Part shown: one piece after another, positions 1 through 5,946 of the stretch | Layout of the letters: each line of letters begins with the position of its first letter | How positions within the stretch are numbered: position 1 is the stretch's first letter | Origin: an uncultured Oscillospiraceae bacterium | Lineage (GTDB): Bacteria > Bacillota > Clostridia > Oscillospirales > Oscillospiraceae | Assembly: GCA_958438185.1 (NCBI GenBank) | Contig: CAUBQU010000089.1 | Coordinates: 1-6,124, forward strand | Direction of reading: 5' to 3' | DNA length: 6,124 bases | Translations under genes and position numbers: made by a program | Notes under the pieces: model-generated | What the model was told of the DNA's origin: nothing | The model's input: only the letters and a program-made list of their open reading frames with translations | Databases searched by the model: none

Positions 1-1514
1 CCGCGGCCAACAAAGAGCGCTACCGCCGGGAGATCACCTGGAAGCAGTTTGATGTGGCGGCCAACCGGTTTGCCAATCTGCTGTTTACCCGGGGCATCCG
101 CCGGGGCGACAAGGTCGCGATCCTGCTGATGAACTGCATCGACTGGCTGCCGATCTATTTTGGCATCTTGAAGACGGGCGCGCTGGCGGTGCCGATGAAT
201 TTCCGCTACACCGGCGACGAGATCGAATACTGCCTGGACCTGGCGGATGTGCGGATGCTGGTATTCGGCCCGGAGTTTATTGATCGGCTGAACCAGGTCC
301 GGGCCAATCTGAAGGTTGACAACTACTTCTTTGTCGGCGACCAGGCTCAGACGCCGGACTATGCCGATAATTACGCCCAGATGACCTATTATTGCAGCGC
401 AACGGTGCCCCCCGTCGAGCTGCGGGATGAGGACGACGCGGCCATTTACTTCTCCTCTGGCACGACGGGCTTCCCCAAGGCGATCCTGCACCGGCATAAG
501 GCGCTGGTCAGCTCTTGCATGACCGAGCAGCATCACCATCACCAGACCCGGGACGATGTCTTCCTCTGTATCCCGCCGCTGTATCATACCGGCGCGAAGA
601 TGCACTGGTTTGGTAGCCTGATCTCCGGCAGCAAGGCGGTGCTCCTCCGGGGCGTCAAGCCGGAGTGGATCTTCCAGACCGTCTCCGACGAGCGGGCGAC
701 GATCGTCTGGCTGCTGGTGCCGTGGGTCCAGGATATTCTGGACTCCATCGACCGGGGCGATCTGAAGCTGGAAGATTATCATCTCGACCAGTGGCGGCTG
801 ATGCACATCGGCGCGCAGCCGGTCCCGCCGAGCCTGATCCGCCGGTGGAAAAAGGTCTTCCCGCATCATGAGTATGATACGAACTACGGACTGTCCGAGT
901 CCATCGGGCCCGGCTGTGTCCACCTGGGTGTAGAAAATATCGACAAAGTCGGCGCCATCGGCAAGGCGGGCTATCTGTGGGAGACGAAGATCGTCGACGA
1001 TCACTGCCAGCCGGTGCCCCAGGGCGAGGTCGGCGAGCTGGCCGTCAAGGGCCCGGGCGTCATGCGCTGCTACTATAAAAACCCCGCCGCGACGGAAGAG
1101 ATCCTCAAGGGCGACTGGCTGCTGACCGGTGATATGGCCCGGGAGGATGAGGACGGCTTCCTCTATCTTGTCGACCGAAAGAAGGATGTCATCATCAGCG
1201 GCGGCGAAAACCTCTACCCGGTGCAGATCGAAAACTTCCTGCGGGCTTATGACAAGATCAAGGATGTCGCCGTCATTGGCTTGCCGGATAAGCGGCAGGG
1301 CGAGATCGCGGCGGCGATCATTGAATTGAAAGAGGGCGCCACCTGCACGGAGGACGAGATCAACCAATTCTGCCTGGAGCTGCCCCGCTACAAGCGCCCG
1401 CGGAAGATCATCTTTACGACCGTTCCCCGGAACCCGACGGGCAAGATCGAAAAGCCCAAGCTGCGGGAGCGCTATTGCGGCGCGCGGCTGGTTGAAACAG
1501 AGACGACCCATTGA
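1..1514 (+). CDS. Acyl-CoA synthetase, AMP-forming (ANL superfamily), 5' end missing
   Basis: The protein would activate a carboxylic acid with ATP to an acyl-adenylate and then to an acyl-CoA in the cytoplasm. The reading frame is open from base 3, and the first visible residues (AANKERYRREITWKQFD) already match the N-terminal region of the family, so the gene begins outside the window; the GTG at 54 is an internal valine. About 503 residues are visible against a usual 510-560, so only a short piece is lost. Core motifs are intact and in order: the phosphate loop SSGTTGFPK at 453-479, PLYHTG near 573-590, YGLSE near 885-899, TGD near 1125-1133, DRKKDVIISGGENLYP starting at 1173, and the C-terminal PTGKIEK whose catalytic lysine codon is 1443-1445. 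A run of four histidines at 531-542 is a minor oddity. The sequence does not give the acid used; medium-chain, branched or aromatic acids are all possible. It is followed after 30 bases by the symporter gene. The family call is firm and the substrate is unknown. Confidence 0.93.
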   Translation, partial: AANKERYRREITWKQFDVAANRFANLLFTRGIRRGDKVAILLMNCIDWLPIYFGILKTGALAVPMNFRYTGDEIEYCLDLADVRMLVFGPEFIDRLNQVRANLKVDNYFFVGDQAQTPDYADNYAQMTYYCSATVPPVELRDEDDAAIYFSSGTTGFPKAILHRHKALVSSCMTEQHHHHQTRDDVFLCIPPLYHTGAKMHWFGSLISGSKAVLLRGVKPEWIFQTVSDERATIVWLLVPWVQDILDSIDRGDLKLEDYHLDQWRLMHIGAQPVPPSLIRRWKKVFPHHEYDTNYGLSESIGPGCVHLGVENIDKVGAIGKAGYLWETKIVDDHCQPVPQGEVGELAVKGPGVMRCYYKNPAATEEILKGDWLLTGDMAREDEDGFLYLVDRKKDVIISGGENLYPVQIENFLRAYDKIKDVAVIGLPDKRQGEIAAAIIELKEGATCTEDEINQFCLELPRYKRPRKIIFTTVPRNPTGKIEKPKLRERYCGARLVETETTH

Positions 1515-1544
1515 CCCCATAAGAGAGAAAAGTGAGGAACCCCT

Positions 1545-3110
1545 ATGACTGCAAAAATTTTAACTGTGACGCTGCTGGTCTGCTTCTTTGCCCTGATGAT
1601 CGGCGTCGGCGTCTATTGCCGGAAGCACACGTCAAATGTCGATGGCTTTGTCCTGGGCGGCCGCTCCGTCGGCCCGTGGCTGACGGCCTTTGCCTATGGC
1701 ACATCGTACTTCTCCGCCGTCATCTTCGTCGGCTATGCCGGGCAGTTTGGCTGGAATTTCGGCGTATCATCCACCTGGATCGGCCTGGGCAACGCCTTTA
1801 TTGGCTCCCTGCTCGCCTGGAGCGTTCTGGGCCGCCGGACCCGCATTATGACCCAGGCGCTGGACTCCAAGACGATGCCGGATTTCTTCGGCAAGCGCTA
1901 TGGCTCGGAGAAGCTCAAGGTCGCGGCCTCGGCCATCGTCTTTGTCTTCCTGATCCCGTACACGGCTTCGCTGTATAATGGCCTTTCCAGCCTGTTTAAC
2001 AGCGCGTTTGAGATCCCCTACTGGGTCTGCATCCTGGTCATGGCGGTGCTCACGGGCATCTATGTCATCTTCGGCGGCTATATGGCCACGGCCATCAACG
2101 ATTTTATCCAGGGCATCATTATGCTGGGCGGCATCTGCGCGGTCATCGCGGCGGTGCTGCACTCCAACGGCGGCCTGATGGCCTCGATGCAGGCGTTGGC
2201 CGAGGGCAGCCAGGGCGGCTGGGAATATGCCTCCTTCCTGGGGCCGAATCCGGTATTCTTGTTCTTCGTCGTGATGCTGACAAGCCTTGGCACCTGGGGC
2301 CTGCCCCAAATGGTCGGCAAATTCTATGCCATTAAAAATGAGAACGCCATTAAAAAGGGTACGATCATTTCCACGTTCTTTGCCATTATCGTGGCAGGCG
2401 GCTGCTACTTCCTGGGCGGCTTCGGGCGGCTGTTTATGACGCAGGATGAGGTCACGGCCAAGGGCTTTGACGCCATTATCCCGACGATGCTCAGCACCCT
2501 CTCCCCGGTCATCATTGCCGTGGTCATCGTGCTGGTGCTGGCGGCCTCCATGTCCACCCTGTCGTCGCTGGTGCTGACCTCCTCCTCGACGCTGACGCTG
2601 GACGTCGTCGCGCCCCTGCGGAAGGGCGACATGAGCGAGAAGCGGAAGATTCTGGTTATGCGGCTGCTTGTGGTGTTCTTCATCGCCCTGTCCGCGGTGA
2701 TCGCGATCTTGAAGGATACGATCTGGTCGGACGTCGTCTTTATCGCGCAGATGATGGGCGTCTCCTGGGGCGCGCTGGCCGGGGCCTTCCTGGCGCCGTT
2801 CCTCTATGGCCTGTACTGGAAAAAGACGACCCGGGCGTCTGTCGCCGCGTGCTTCGTCTTCGGCGCGGGGCTGATGATCGTGCAACTGTGCAAATCCGTC
2901 GGCTGGATTAGCATTTCCGGCGGTTTCCTGGGCTTTGTCTTTGCCAATTCCCTGTATTCCGGCGTATTTGCCATGATCGGCGGTCTGATCCTGGTACCTA
3001 TCGTCAGTTTGCTGACACAAAAATCCTGCCCAAAGGATGCAGAAACCATGTTTACGTGCTATAATAAAAAGACAGTCGTTCCTGCAAAGCAGGCGTTGGA
3101 GGAAGCGTAA
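1545..3110 (+). CDS. Sodium:solute symporter, SSS family
   Basis: This 521-residue membrane protein should carry a small organic solute into the cell with Na+. The length and about 13 hydrophobic segments fit the SSS family (PutP, PanF, ActP relatives). Two signature stretches are clear: GGYMATAINDFIQGIIML at about residues 177-194, and AASMSTLSSLVLTSSS at about 333-348. By alignment from memory with proline transporter PutP, A334, S337 and T338 correspond to its sodium ligands A337, S340 and T341. In TM2 the segment YGTSYFS (51-57) has Tyr where PutP has Asp55, so this is not a proline carrier by that criterion. ATG at 1545 is preceded by GAGG (1534-1537) at a 7-base spacing. The last 25 or so codons are richer in A and T than the body and encode a polar tail. 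Lying between two CoA ligase genes, it probably imports the acid that one or both activate; this is inference. The family is firm and the substrate unknown. Confidence 0.93.
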   Translation: MTAKILTVTLLVCFFALMIGVGVYCRKHTSNVDGFVLGGRSVGPWLTAFAYGTSYFSAVIFVGYAGQFGWNFGVSSTWIGLGNAFIGSLLAWSVLGRRTRIMTQALDSKTMPDFFGKRYGSEKLKVAASAIVFVFLIPYTASLYNGLSSLFNSAFEIPYWVCILVMAVLTGIYVIFGGYMATAINDFIQGIIMLGGICAVIAAVLHSNGGLMASMQALAEGSQGGWEYASFLGPNPVFLFFVVMLTSLGTWGLPQMVGKFYAIKNENAIKKGTIISTFFAIIVAGGCYFLGGFGRLFMTQDEVTAKGFDAIIPTMLSTLSPVIIAVVIVLVLAASMSTLSSLVLTSSSTLTLDVVAPLRKGDMSEKRKILVMRLLVVFFIALSAVIAILKDTIWSDVVFIAQMMGVSWGALAGAFLAPFLYGLYWKKTTRASVAACFVFGAGLMIVQLCKSVGWISISGGFLGFVFANSLYSGVFAMIGGLILVPIVSLLTQKSCPKDAETMFTCYNKKTVVPAKQALEEA

Positions 3111-3138
3111 AGATAGAACGATATAAAGAGGTAATCCT

Positions 3139-4452
3139 ATGAGCGAAAAACATTATTATCAACCTGAGATCGAAACAATGCCGGAAGAACAGCTTCGGGC
3201 GCTGCAATCGGAAAAGCTGGTCAAGGCGGTGCAGCATGTCTATGCCGACGTGCCCTACTACCGGGACCTGATGGACAAAGCCGGGGTCAAGCCGGAGGAT
3301 ATCCACGGCGTGGAGGATCTGCATAAGCTGCCGTTCCTCTCCAAGGCAGACCTGCGGGAGACGTACCCCTATGGTATGCTGGCCAAGCCCCTGTCTGACT
3401 GCGTGCGCATCCAGTCCACCTCCGGCACAACGGGCAAGCGCGTCATTGCGTATTATACCCAGAATGATATTGATATGTGGGATGAGTGCTGCGCCCGCGC
3501 CATTGTCGCCGCAGGCGGCTCGAAGGAGGACGTGGTCCATGTCTCCTATGGCTACGGCCTGTTCACCGGCGGCGCCGGGCTCAACGGCGGCTCCCACAAG
3601 GTTGGCTGCCTGACCCTGCCGATGTCCTCCGGCAGCACGGACCGGCAGATCCAGTTTATGATGGACCTCAAGTCGACGATCCTCTGCTGCACCCCGTCCT
3701 ACGCTGCCTACATTGGCGAGACGCTGAAGGAAAAGGGCTATAAGCCGGAGGATAACTACCTCAAGGCCGGCATTTTCGGCGCAGAGCCCTGGACGGAGGA
3801 GATGCGCCAGGATATCCAGAAGTCCCTGGGCATTAAGGCCTATGATATTTACGGGCTGACCGAGATCTGCGGCCCCGGCGTCGCCTTTGAGTGCGAGGCC
3901 CAGGCGGGGATGCATATCAATGAGGACCATTTCATTGCCGAGATCATCAACCCGGACACCGGCGAGGTCCTGCCCGAGGGCAGCAAGGGCGAGCTGGTCT
4001 TCACAAGCCTGGACAAAGAAGCCTTCCCCGTCATCCGCTACCGCACGCGGGACATCTGCATGCTGACCCGGGAAAAGTGCGCCTGCGGCCGGACCCATGT
4101 CCGGATGCACAAGCCCATGGGTCGCAGCGACGATATGATGATCATCCGTGGCGTCAACGTCTTCCCGTCCCAGATCGAGACGGTCCTCCTCAAGGAGGGC
4201 TACAGCTCCAACTATCAGATCCTGGTAGACCGGGTCAACAACTCGGACACCCTGGATATCAACGTCGAGATGGCCCCCGAGCAGTTTGACGATACCGTCA
4301 AGGCCCACGCCGCCCGGGAGAAGGCCCTGGAGGCTGCCATCCGCGCCATGCTGGGCATCGGCCCGAAGGTCCACCTGGTGGCACCGAAATCCATCACCCG
4401 CAGCGAAGGCAAGGCAGTGCGCGTTATCGATAAGCGCAAGCTGCACGACTGA
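3139..4452 (+). CDS. paaK: Phenylacetate-CoA ligase (PaaK-type aryl-CoA ligase)
   Basis: This 437-residue cytoplasmic enzyme would join an aryl acid such as phenylacetate to CoA using ATP. The length is typical of PaaK and shorter than ordinary acyl-CoA synthetases. Seen in order: the PaaK-like N-terminus with YADVPYYRDLMDKAGV (about 35-50), phosphate loop STSGTTGK (93-100), the adenylate-binding YGLTEICGPG (238-247), YRTRDI (301-306), hinge and C-domain motif GRSDDMMIIRGVNVFPSQIE (328-347), and the terminal SITRSEGKAVRVIDKR (418-433) with the expected lysine K425. C252, H259, C314 and C316 could form a metal site; that is a suggestion from spacing and family resemblance. The start is supported by AGAGG (3127-3131), 7 bases before ATG. 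It begins 28 bases after the symporter gene and is followed after 32 bases by the ACT gene, a common pairing in anaerobes, often beside indolepyruvate oxidoreductase genes, which are absent here. The true substrate may be another aryl or amino-acid-derived acid. Confidence 0.92.
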   Translation: MSEKHYYQPEIETMPEEQLRALQSEKLVKAVQHVYADVPYYRDLMDKAGVKPEDIHGVEDLHKLPFLSKADLRETYPYGMLAKPLSDCVRIQSTSGTTGKRVIAYYTQNDIDMWDECCARAIVAAGGSKEDVVHVSYGYGLFTGGAGLNGGSHKVGCLTLPMSSGSTDRQIQFMMDLKSTILCCTPSYAAYIGETLKEKGYKPEDNYLKAGIFGAEPWTEEMRQDIQKSLGIKAYDIYGLTEICGPGVAFECEAQAGMHINEDHFIAEIINPDTGEVLPEGSKGELVFTSLDKEAFPVIRYRTRDICMLTREKCACGRTHVRMHKPMGRSDDMMIIRGVNVFPSQIETVLLKEGYSSNYQILVDRVNNSDTLDINVEMAPEQFDDTVKAHAAREKALEAAIRAMLGIGPKVHLVAPKSITRSEGKAVRVIDKRKLHD

Positions 4453-4470
4453 GCCGTTCCGGCAGAACGA

Positions 4471-4476
4471 AGGAGG
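4471..4476 (+). promoter_or_regulatory. Ribosome binding site of the ACT gene
   Basis: A full AGGAGG match 8 bases ahead of the ATG at 4485. It is stronger than the sites in front of the symporter and paaK genes (both GAGG cores), so the small ACT protein may be made in excess of the enzymes from the same transcript; that consequence is inference. Confidence 0.8.
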
Positions 4477-4484
4477 AAGTACTT

Positions 4485-4916
4485 ATGGCAATCAAACAGC
4501 TGTCTGTCTTTGTAGACAATAAAAAAGGCGCCCTCTCCGATATCACGACGTTCCTGGCCAAGCAGGGGATCGATTTGCGGGCGATGTCCATCGCCGATAC
4601 GCAGGATTTCGGCATCCTGCGCCTGATCGTGAACGACACCGAGCGGGCTGCCGCACTCCTGCGGGAGACGGAGGCCATCGCGAAGGTGACGGATGTCATC
4701 GCCGTCGCCCTGACGGACGAGCCGGGCGGCCTGGCCCGGGTCCTGGAGGTCCTGGCGGCCAAGGAAATCAATATGGAATATCTCTACGCCTTCACTGCGG
4801 CTGACAAAGGCCATGCCTATGTCGTGTTCCGGGTGCAGGATAACGCCCAGGCAGAGCAGGTCCTGCGGGACGCCGGCATTCCCGTCCTGACAGACGCAGA
4901 TGTCGCAAAGCTCTGA
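4485..4916 (+). CDS. Tandem ACT-domain protein, probable ligand sensor
   Basis: A 143-residue soluble protein made almost entirely of two ACT domains, residues about 3-68 and 70-140. Each opens with the typical turn where a ligand would bind: NKKGALSDITTFLAKQGIDL in the first and DEPGGLARVLEVLAAKEINM in the second. ACT domains usually bind amino acids and control an attached or partner protein; here there is no catalytic or DNA-binding part, so it should act by contacting a partner. Proteins of this form are frequently encoded directly after phenylacetate-CoA ligase genes, and the present gene follows paaK after 32 bases, so an allosteric partner of that enzyme is the best guess, not shown by sequence. 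The start is firm: AGGAGG (4471-4476) stands 8 bases before ATG. It is the last gene of the operon, followed by the hairpins at 4938-5009. Fold is certain; ligand and partner are unknown. Confidence 0.9.
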   Translation: MAIKQLSVFVDNKKGALSDITTFLAKQGIDLRAMSIADTQDFGILRLIVNDTERAAALLRETEAIAKVTDVIAVALTDEPGGLARVLEVLAAKEINMEYLYAFTAADKGHAYVVFRVQDNAQAEQVLRDAGIPVLTDADVAKL

Positions 4917-4934
4917 GCTTTCTATTTTTGAAAC

Positions 4935-4974
4935 AAAAAACGACCGGTGCATGGAGCCCATGCACCGGTCGTTT
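4935..4974 (-). terminator. Rho-independent terminator of the CMD-family gene, possibly two-way
   Basis: Perfect inverted repeat with 14-bp GC-rich arms at 4941-4954 and 4958-4971 and a 3-base loop, extendable by three A-T pairs (4938-4940 with 4972-4974). Read on the minus strand it ends in six T followed by GTTT, an excellent intrinsic terminator for the gene ending at 5005. Read on the plus strand it is followed by only TTTG, so for the operon ending at 4916 it would be a weaker stop; I see no better plus-strand terminator in the gap. Confidence 0.85.
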
Positions 4975-5009
4975 GAGCGTGTCCAAAATACTTTTTTGAC
5001 ACGCTCAAA
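4972..5009. repeat. Second perfect inverted repeat (12-bp arms) in the convergent gap
   Basis: Arms at 4972-4983 and 4998-5009 are exact reverse complements around a 14-base A/T-rich loop that holds six T in a row (4992-4997). The right arm covers the stop codon of the minus-strand gene (5005-5007), so the hairpin would form in the end of that mRNA. It abuts the terminator hairpin and shares TTT at 4972-4974 with it. Neither strand has a T-run directly after it, so it is not itself a standard terminator. It could protect the mRNA 3' end or be a dispersed intergenic repeat. Confidence 0.8.
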
Positions 5010-5337
5010 TCTCATCGCCAGACCAGACCTCTTTGGCCATCCGGAAGACGGCCCAGGCCTTTGGCCAGCCGCAGTAGAAGGCGGCGTGGGTGATGGCCTC
5101 GGCGATCTCCTCTTTCGTGATGCCGTTCTTTTTCGCGCTCAGCAGGTGGTAGCGGAAGGATTCATCCGTCAGCCCCTGGGCCATCAGTGCGACGACGGTC
5201 ACCAGAGAGCGGTCGCGCAGGCTGAGCTGCGCCTCCCGGCTCCAGACCTCGCCAAAGAGCACGTCATCGTTCAGCTCCGCAAATTTCGGCGCGAAAGCGC
5301 CCAGCTGGTCGCGGCCAGCCGTCTGTTTTACAGCCAT
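5005..5337 (-). CDS. Carboxymuconolactone decarboxylase (CMD)-family protein
   Basis: A 110-residue cytoplasmic all-helical protein of the CMD/AhpD-like fold. Recognisable parts are GRDQLGAFAPKFAELNDDVLFGEVW (about 8-32), the helix SLRDRSLVTVVALMAQG (39-55), and the family core EEIAEAITHAAFYCGWPKAW (76-95) with H84. The length fits single-domain stand-alone members, which are common in anaerobes and mostly uncharacterised. The AhpD CxxC pair is missing: one cysteine only, C89, in the FYCGWP turn, where I recall alanine being more usual, so alkyl-hydroperoxide reductase activity of the AhpD type is unlikely. The ATG at 5337 is chosen over the longer frame reaching 5460 because AGGAGG lies 8 bases upstream and the extra N-terminal residues do not resemble the family. 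It has its own promoter (5399-5427) and terminator (4935-4974), so it is a single-gene unit facing the operon. True decarboxylase activity should not be assumed. Confidence 0.9.
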   Translation of the reverse strand: MAVKQTAGRDQLGAFAPKFAELNDDVLFGEVWSREAQLSLRDRSLVTVVALMAQGLTDESFRYHLLSAKKNGITKEEIAEAITHAAFYCGWPKAWAVFRMAKEVWSGDEI

Positions 5338-5345
5338 GTTGAAAA

Positions 5346-5351
5346 CCTCCT
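5346..5351 (-). promoter_or_regulatory. Ribosome binding site fixing the CMD-family start
   Basis: AGGAGG on the minus strand, 8 bases before the ATG at 5337. The alternative in-frame ATG at about 5355-5357 overlaps this site and the longer start at 5460 would begin upstream of the promoter, so 5337 is the start. Confidence 0.85.
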
Positions 5352-5366
5352 GCATTGTATTTGCTG

Positions 5367-5383
5367 CGGCGGCAGCGCCGCCG
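5367..5383 (-). other. GC-only hairpin in the leader of the CMD-family gene
   Basis: Arms 5367-5373 and 5377-5383 are exact 7-base reverse complements made only of G and C, with a 3-base loop. It sits in the predicted leader of about 55 bases, roughly 9 bases after the expected transcription start and 15 bases ahead of the ribosome binding site. It could stabilise the mRNA 5' end; there is no T-run after it, so it is not an attenuator. Confidence 0.6.
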
Positions 5384-5398
5384 TATTCTGACGATTCT

Positions 5399-5427
5399 TT
5401 TACAACCGAAAGGGCACATGAAGTCAA
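5399..5427 (-). promoter_or_regulatory. Sigma-A-type promoter of the CMD-family gene
   Basis: On the minus strand TTGACT (5422-5427, 5 of 6 to consensus) is followed after exactly 17 bases by TGTAAA (5399-5404, 4 of 6). It lies between the terminator of the preceding gene and the CMD-family start, which is where a promoter is expected. Transcription would begin near 5392. Confidence 0.6.
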
Positions 5428-5458
5428 GCCCCGCGCCGTGATTTTTTTGCATTTTTTC

Positions 5459-5491
5459 AAAAAAAGAGCGCCCTGCCAGGAGCGGGGCGCT
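5459..5491 (-). terminator. Rho-independent terminator of the 139-residue protein gene
   Basis: Arms 5467-5473 and 5485-5491 pair over 7 GC-rich bases (an extra G-T pair is possible) around an 11-base loop. On the minus strand the stem is followed by C and then seven T (5459-5465). It lies 15 bases after the stop codon at 5506, so it separates this gene from the CMD-family gene. Confidence 0.85.
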
Positions 5492-5505
5492 GTTTCTCAG
5501 GGTGC

Positions 5506-5925
5506 TTAGGATGCGTCAATGGCTTCGACGACGATGTTATCTGTGCCGTGGGCTTCGAACTCTTCCAGATAGTCCTCCATCCGGCCGACCAGGTCGTCGT
5601 AATTCTCGCGGGTGATCTGGGGGTAGCCCATATCCCGGCGCGCCAGCTCTTCGGCCAGCACGTCGAAGAAGACAGCGTCCTCATAATTTACAATGGCCTC
5701 CTGAATGCCGCCGTCGTTGAATGCGCGGCTGGGGACCACATTGCCGTCCCAGACCTCGGCCAGCTCATCCAAAGGGGTGCCGCGGCACAGGCCGAACAGC
5801 TTGCTTTCGACCTGATCGTAATCCGAGAAGCGGTCCGAGCCGCGGATGGAATTGAGGACCCAGTTGCCAATATAGACCAGGTCCAGCAGCCGCCGGAATT
5901 CTTTCGTCGTAAGGTTTACCTGCAT
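5506..5925 (-). CDS. Acidic protein of unknown function, 139 residues
   Basis: I do not recognise this family. The protein is soluble, has no signal peptide or membrane segment, and is strongly acidic: I count about 29 Asp/Glu against about 12 Lys/Arg. The N-terminal part (LTTKEFRRLLDLVYIGNWVL, residues 5-24) looks like a hydrophobic helix pair; next is SIRGSDRFSDYDQVESKLFGL (26-46); the C-terminal half (EAIVNYEDAVFFDVLAEELARRD, 76-98, and DLVGRMEDYLEEFE, 111-124) is helical and acidic. One cysteine, C47. The start at 5925 is preferred over 5982 because AGGAGG lies 8 bases upstream and the longer version's first 19 residues would be translated across that site. Codon use resembles the neighbours and the gene has a proper promoter, leader and terminator, so it is a real gene. 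It is not visibly linked to the operon. It could be a small regulatory or adaptor protein, but nothing in the sequence decides this. Confidence 0.85.
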   Translation of the reverse strand: MQVNLTTKEFRRLLDLVYIGNWVLNSIRGSDRFSDYDQVESKLFGLCRGTPLDELAEVWDGNVVPSRAFNDGGIQEAIVNYEDAVFFDVLAEELARRDMGYPQITRENYDDLVGRMEDYLEEFEAHGTDNIVVEAIDAS

Positions 5926-5933
5926 CGTACTGG

Positions 5934-5939
5934 CCTCCT
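5934..5939 (-). promoter_or_regulatory. Ribosome binding site fixing the start of the 139-residue gene
   Basis: AGGAGG on the minus strand, 8 bases ahead of the ATG at 5925. The same motif and spacing is found before the CMD-family and ACT genes, which supports this start over the upstream ATG at 5982. Confidence 0.85.
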
Positions 5940-5946
5940 TTCGCAT

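Noticed and set aside
54..56. GTG as start of the first acyl-CoA synthetase
   Set aside because: The frame is open to base 3 and the residues before it match the family, so this is an internal valine; the true start is outside the window.
531..542. Four consecutive histidines that resemble a tag
   Set aside because: They are inside the conserved adenylation domain, between two core motifs and in normal codon context, so they are natural sequence.
1767..3020. Open frame of 417 codons on the minus strand opposite the symporter
   Set aside because: Composition is extremely rich in His, Gln, Asp, Arg and Gly, typical of an antisense shadow of a membrane protein; no start signals.
3096..3127. 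Possible internal promoter before paaK (TTGGAG and TATAAA)
   Set aside because: The boxes are 20 bases apart, too far for a standard sigma-A promoter, and the gene spacing already fits an operon.
3052..4446. Open frame of 464 codons on the minus strand opposite paaK
   Set aside because: It mirrors the GC-biased codons of a well-recognised enzyme gene, has no ribosome binding site or family resemblance, and is rich in residues expected from reverse-complement translation.
4455..4469. Small inverted repeat (5-bp arms) between paaK and the ACT gene
   Set aside because: The stem is too short and has no T-run; it is not enough to call a terminator or processing site.
4900..5391. Plus-strand open frame of 163 codons across the convergent gap
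   Set aside because: It starts inside the ACT gene, reads through both hairpins and then runs antisense to the CMD-family gene; no ribosome binding site or recognisable protein.
5338..5460. Longer N-terminus for the CMD-family protein
   Set aside because: It would run through the promoter, the leader hairpin and the ribosome binding site, and the added residues do not look like the family.
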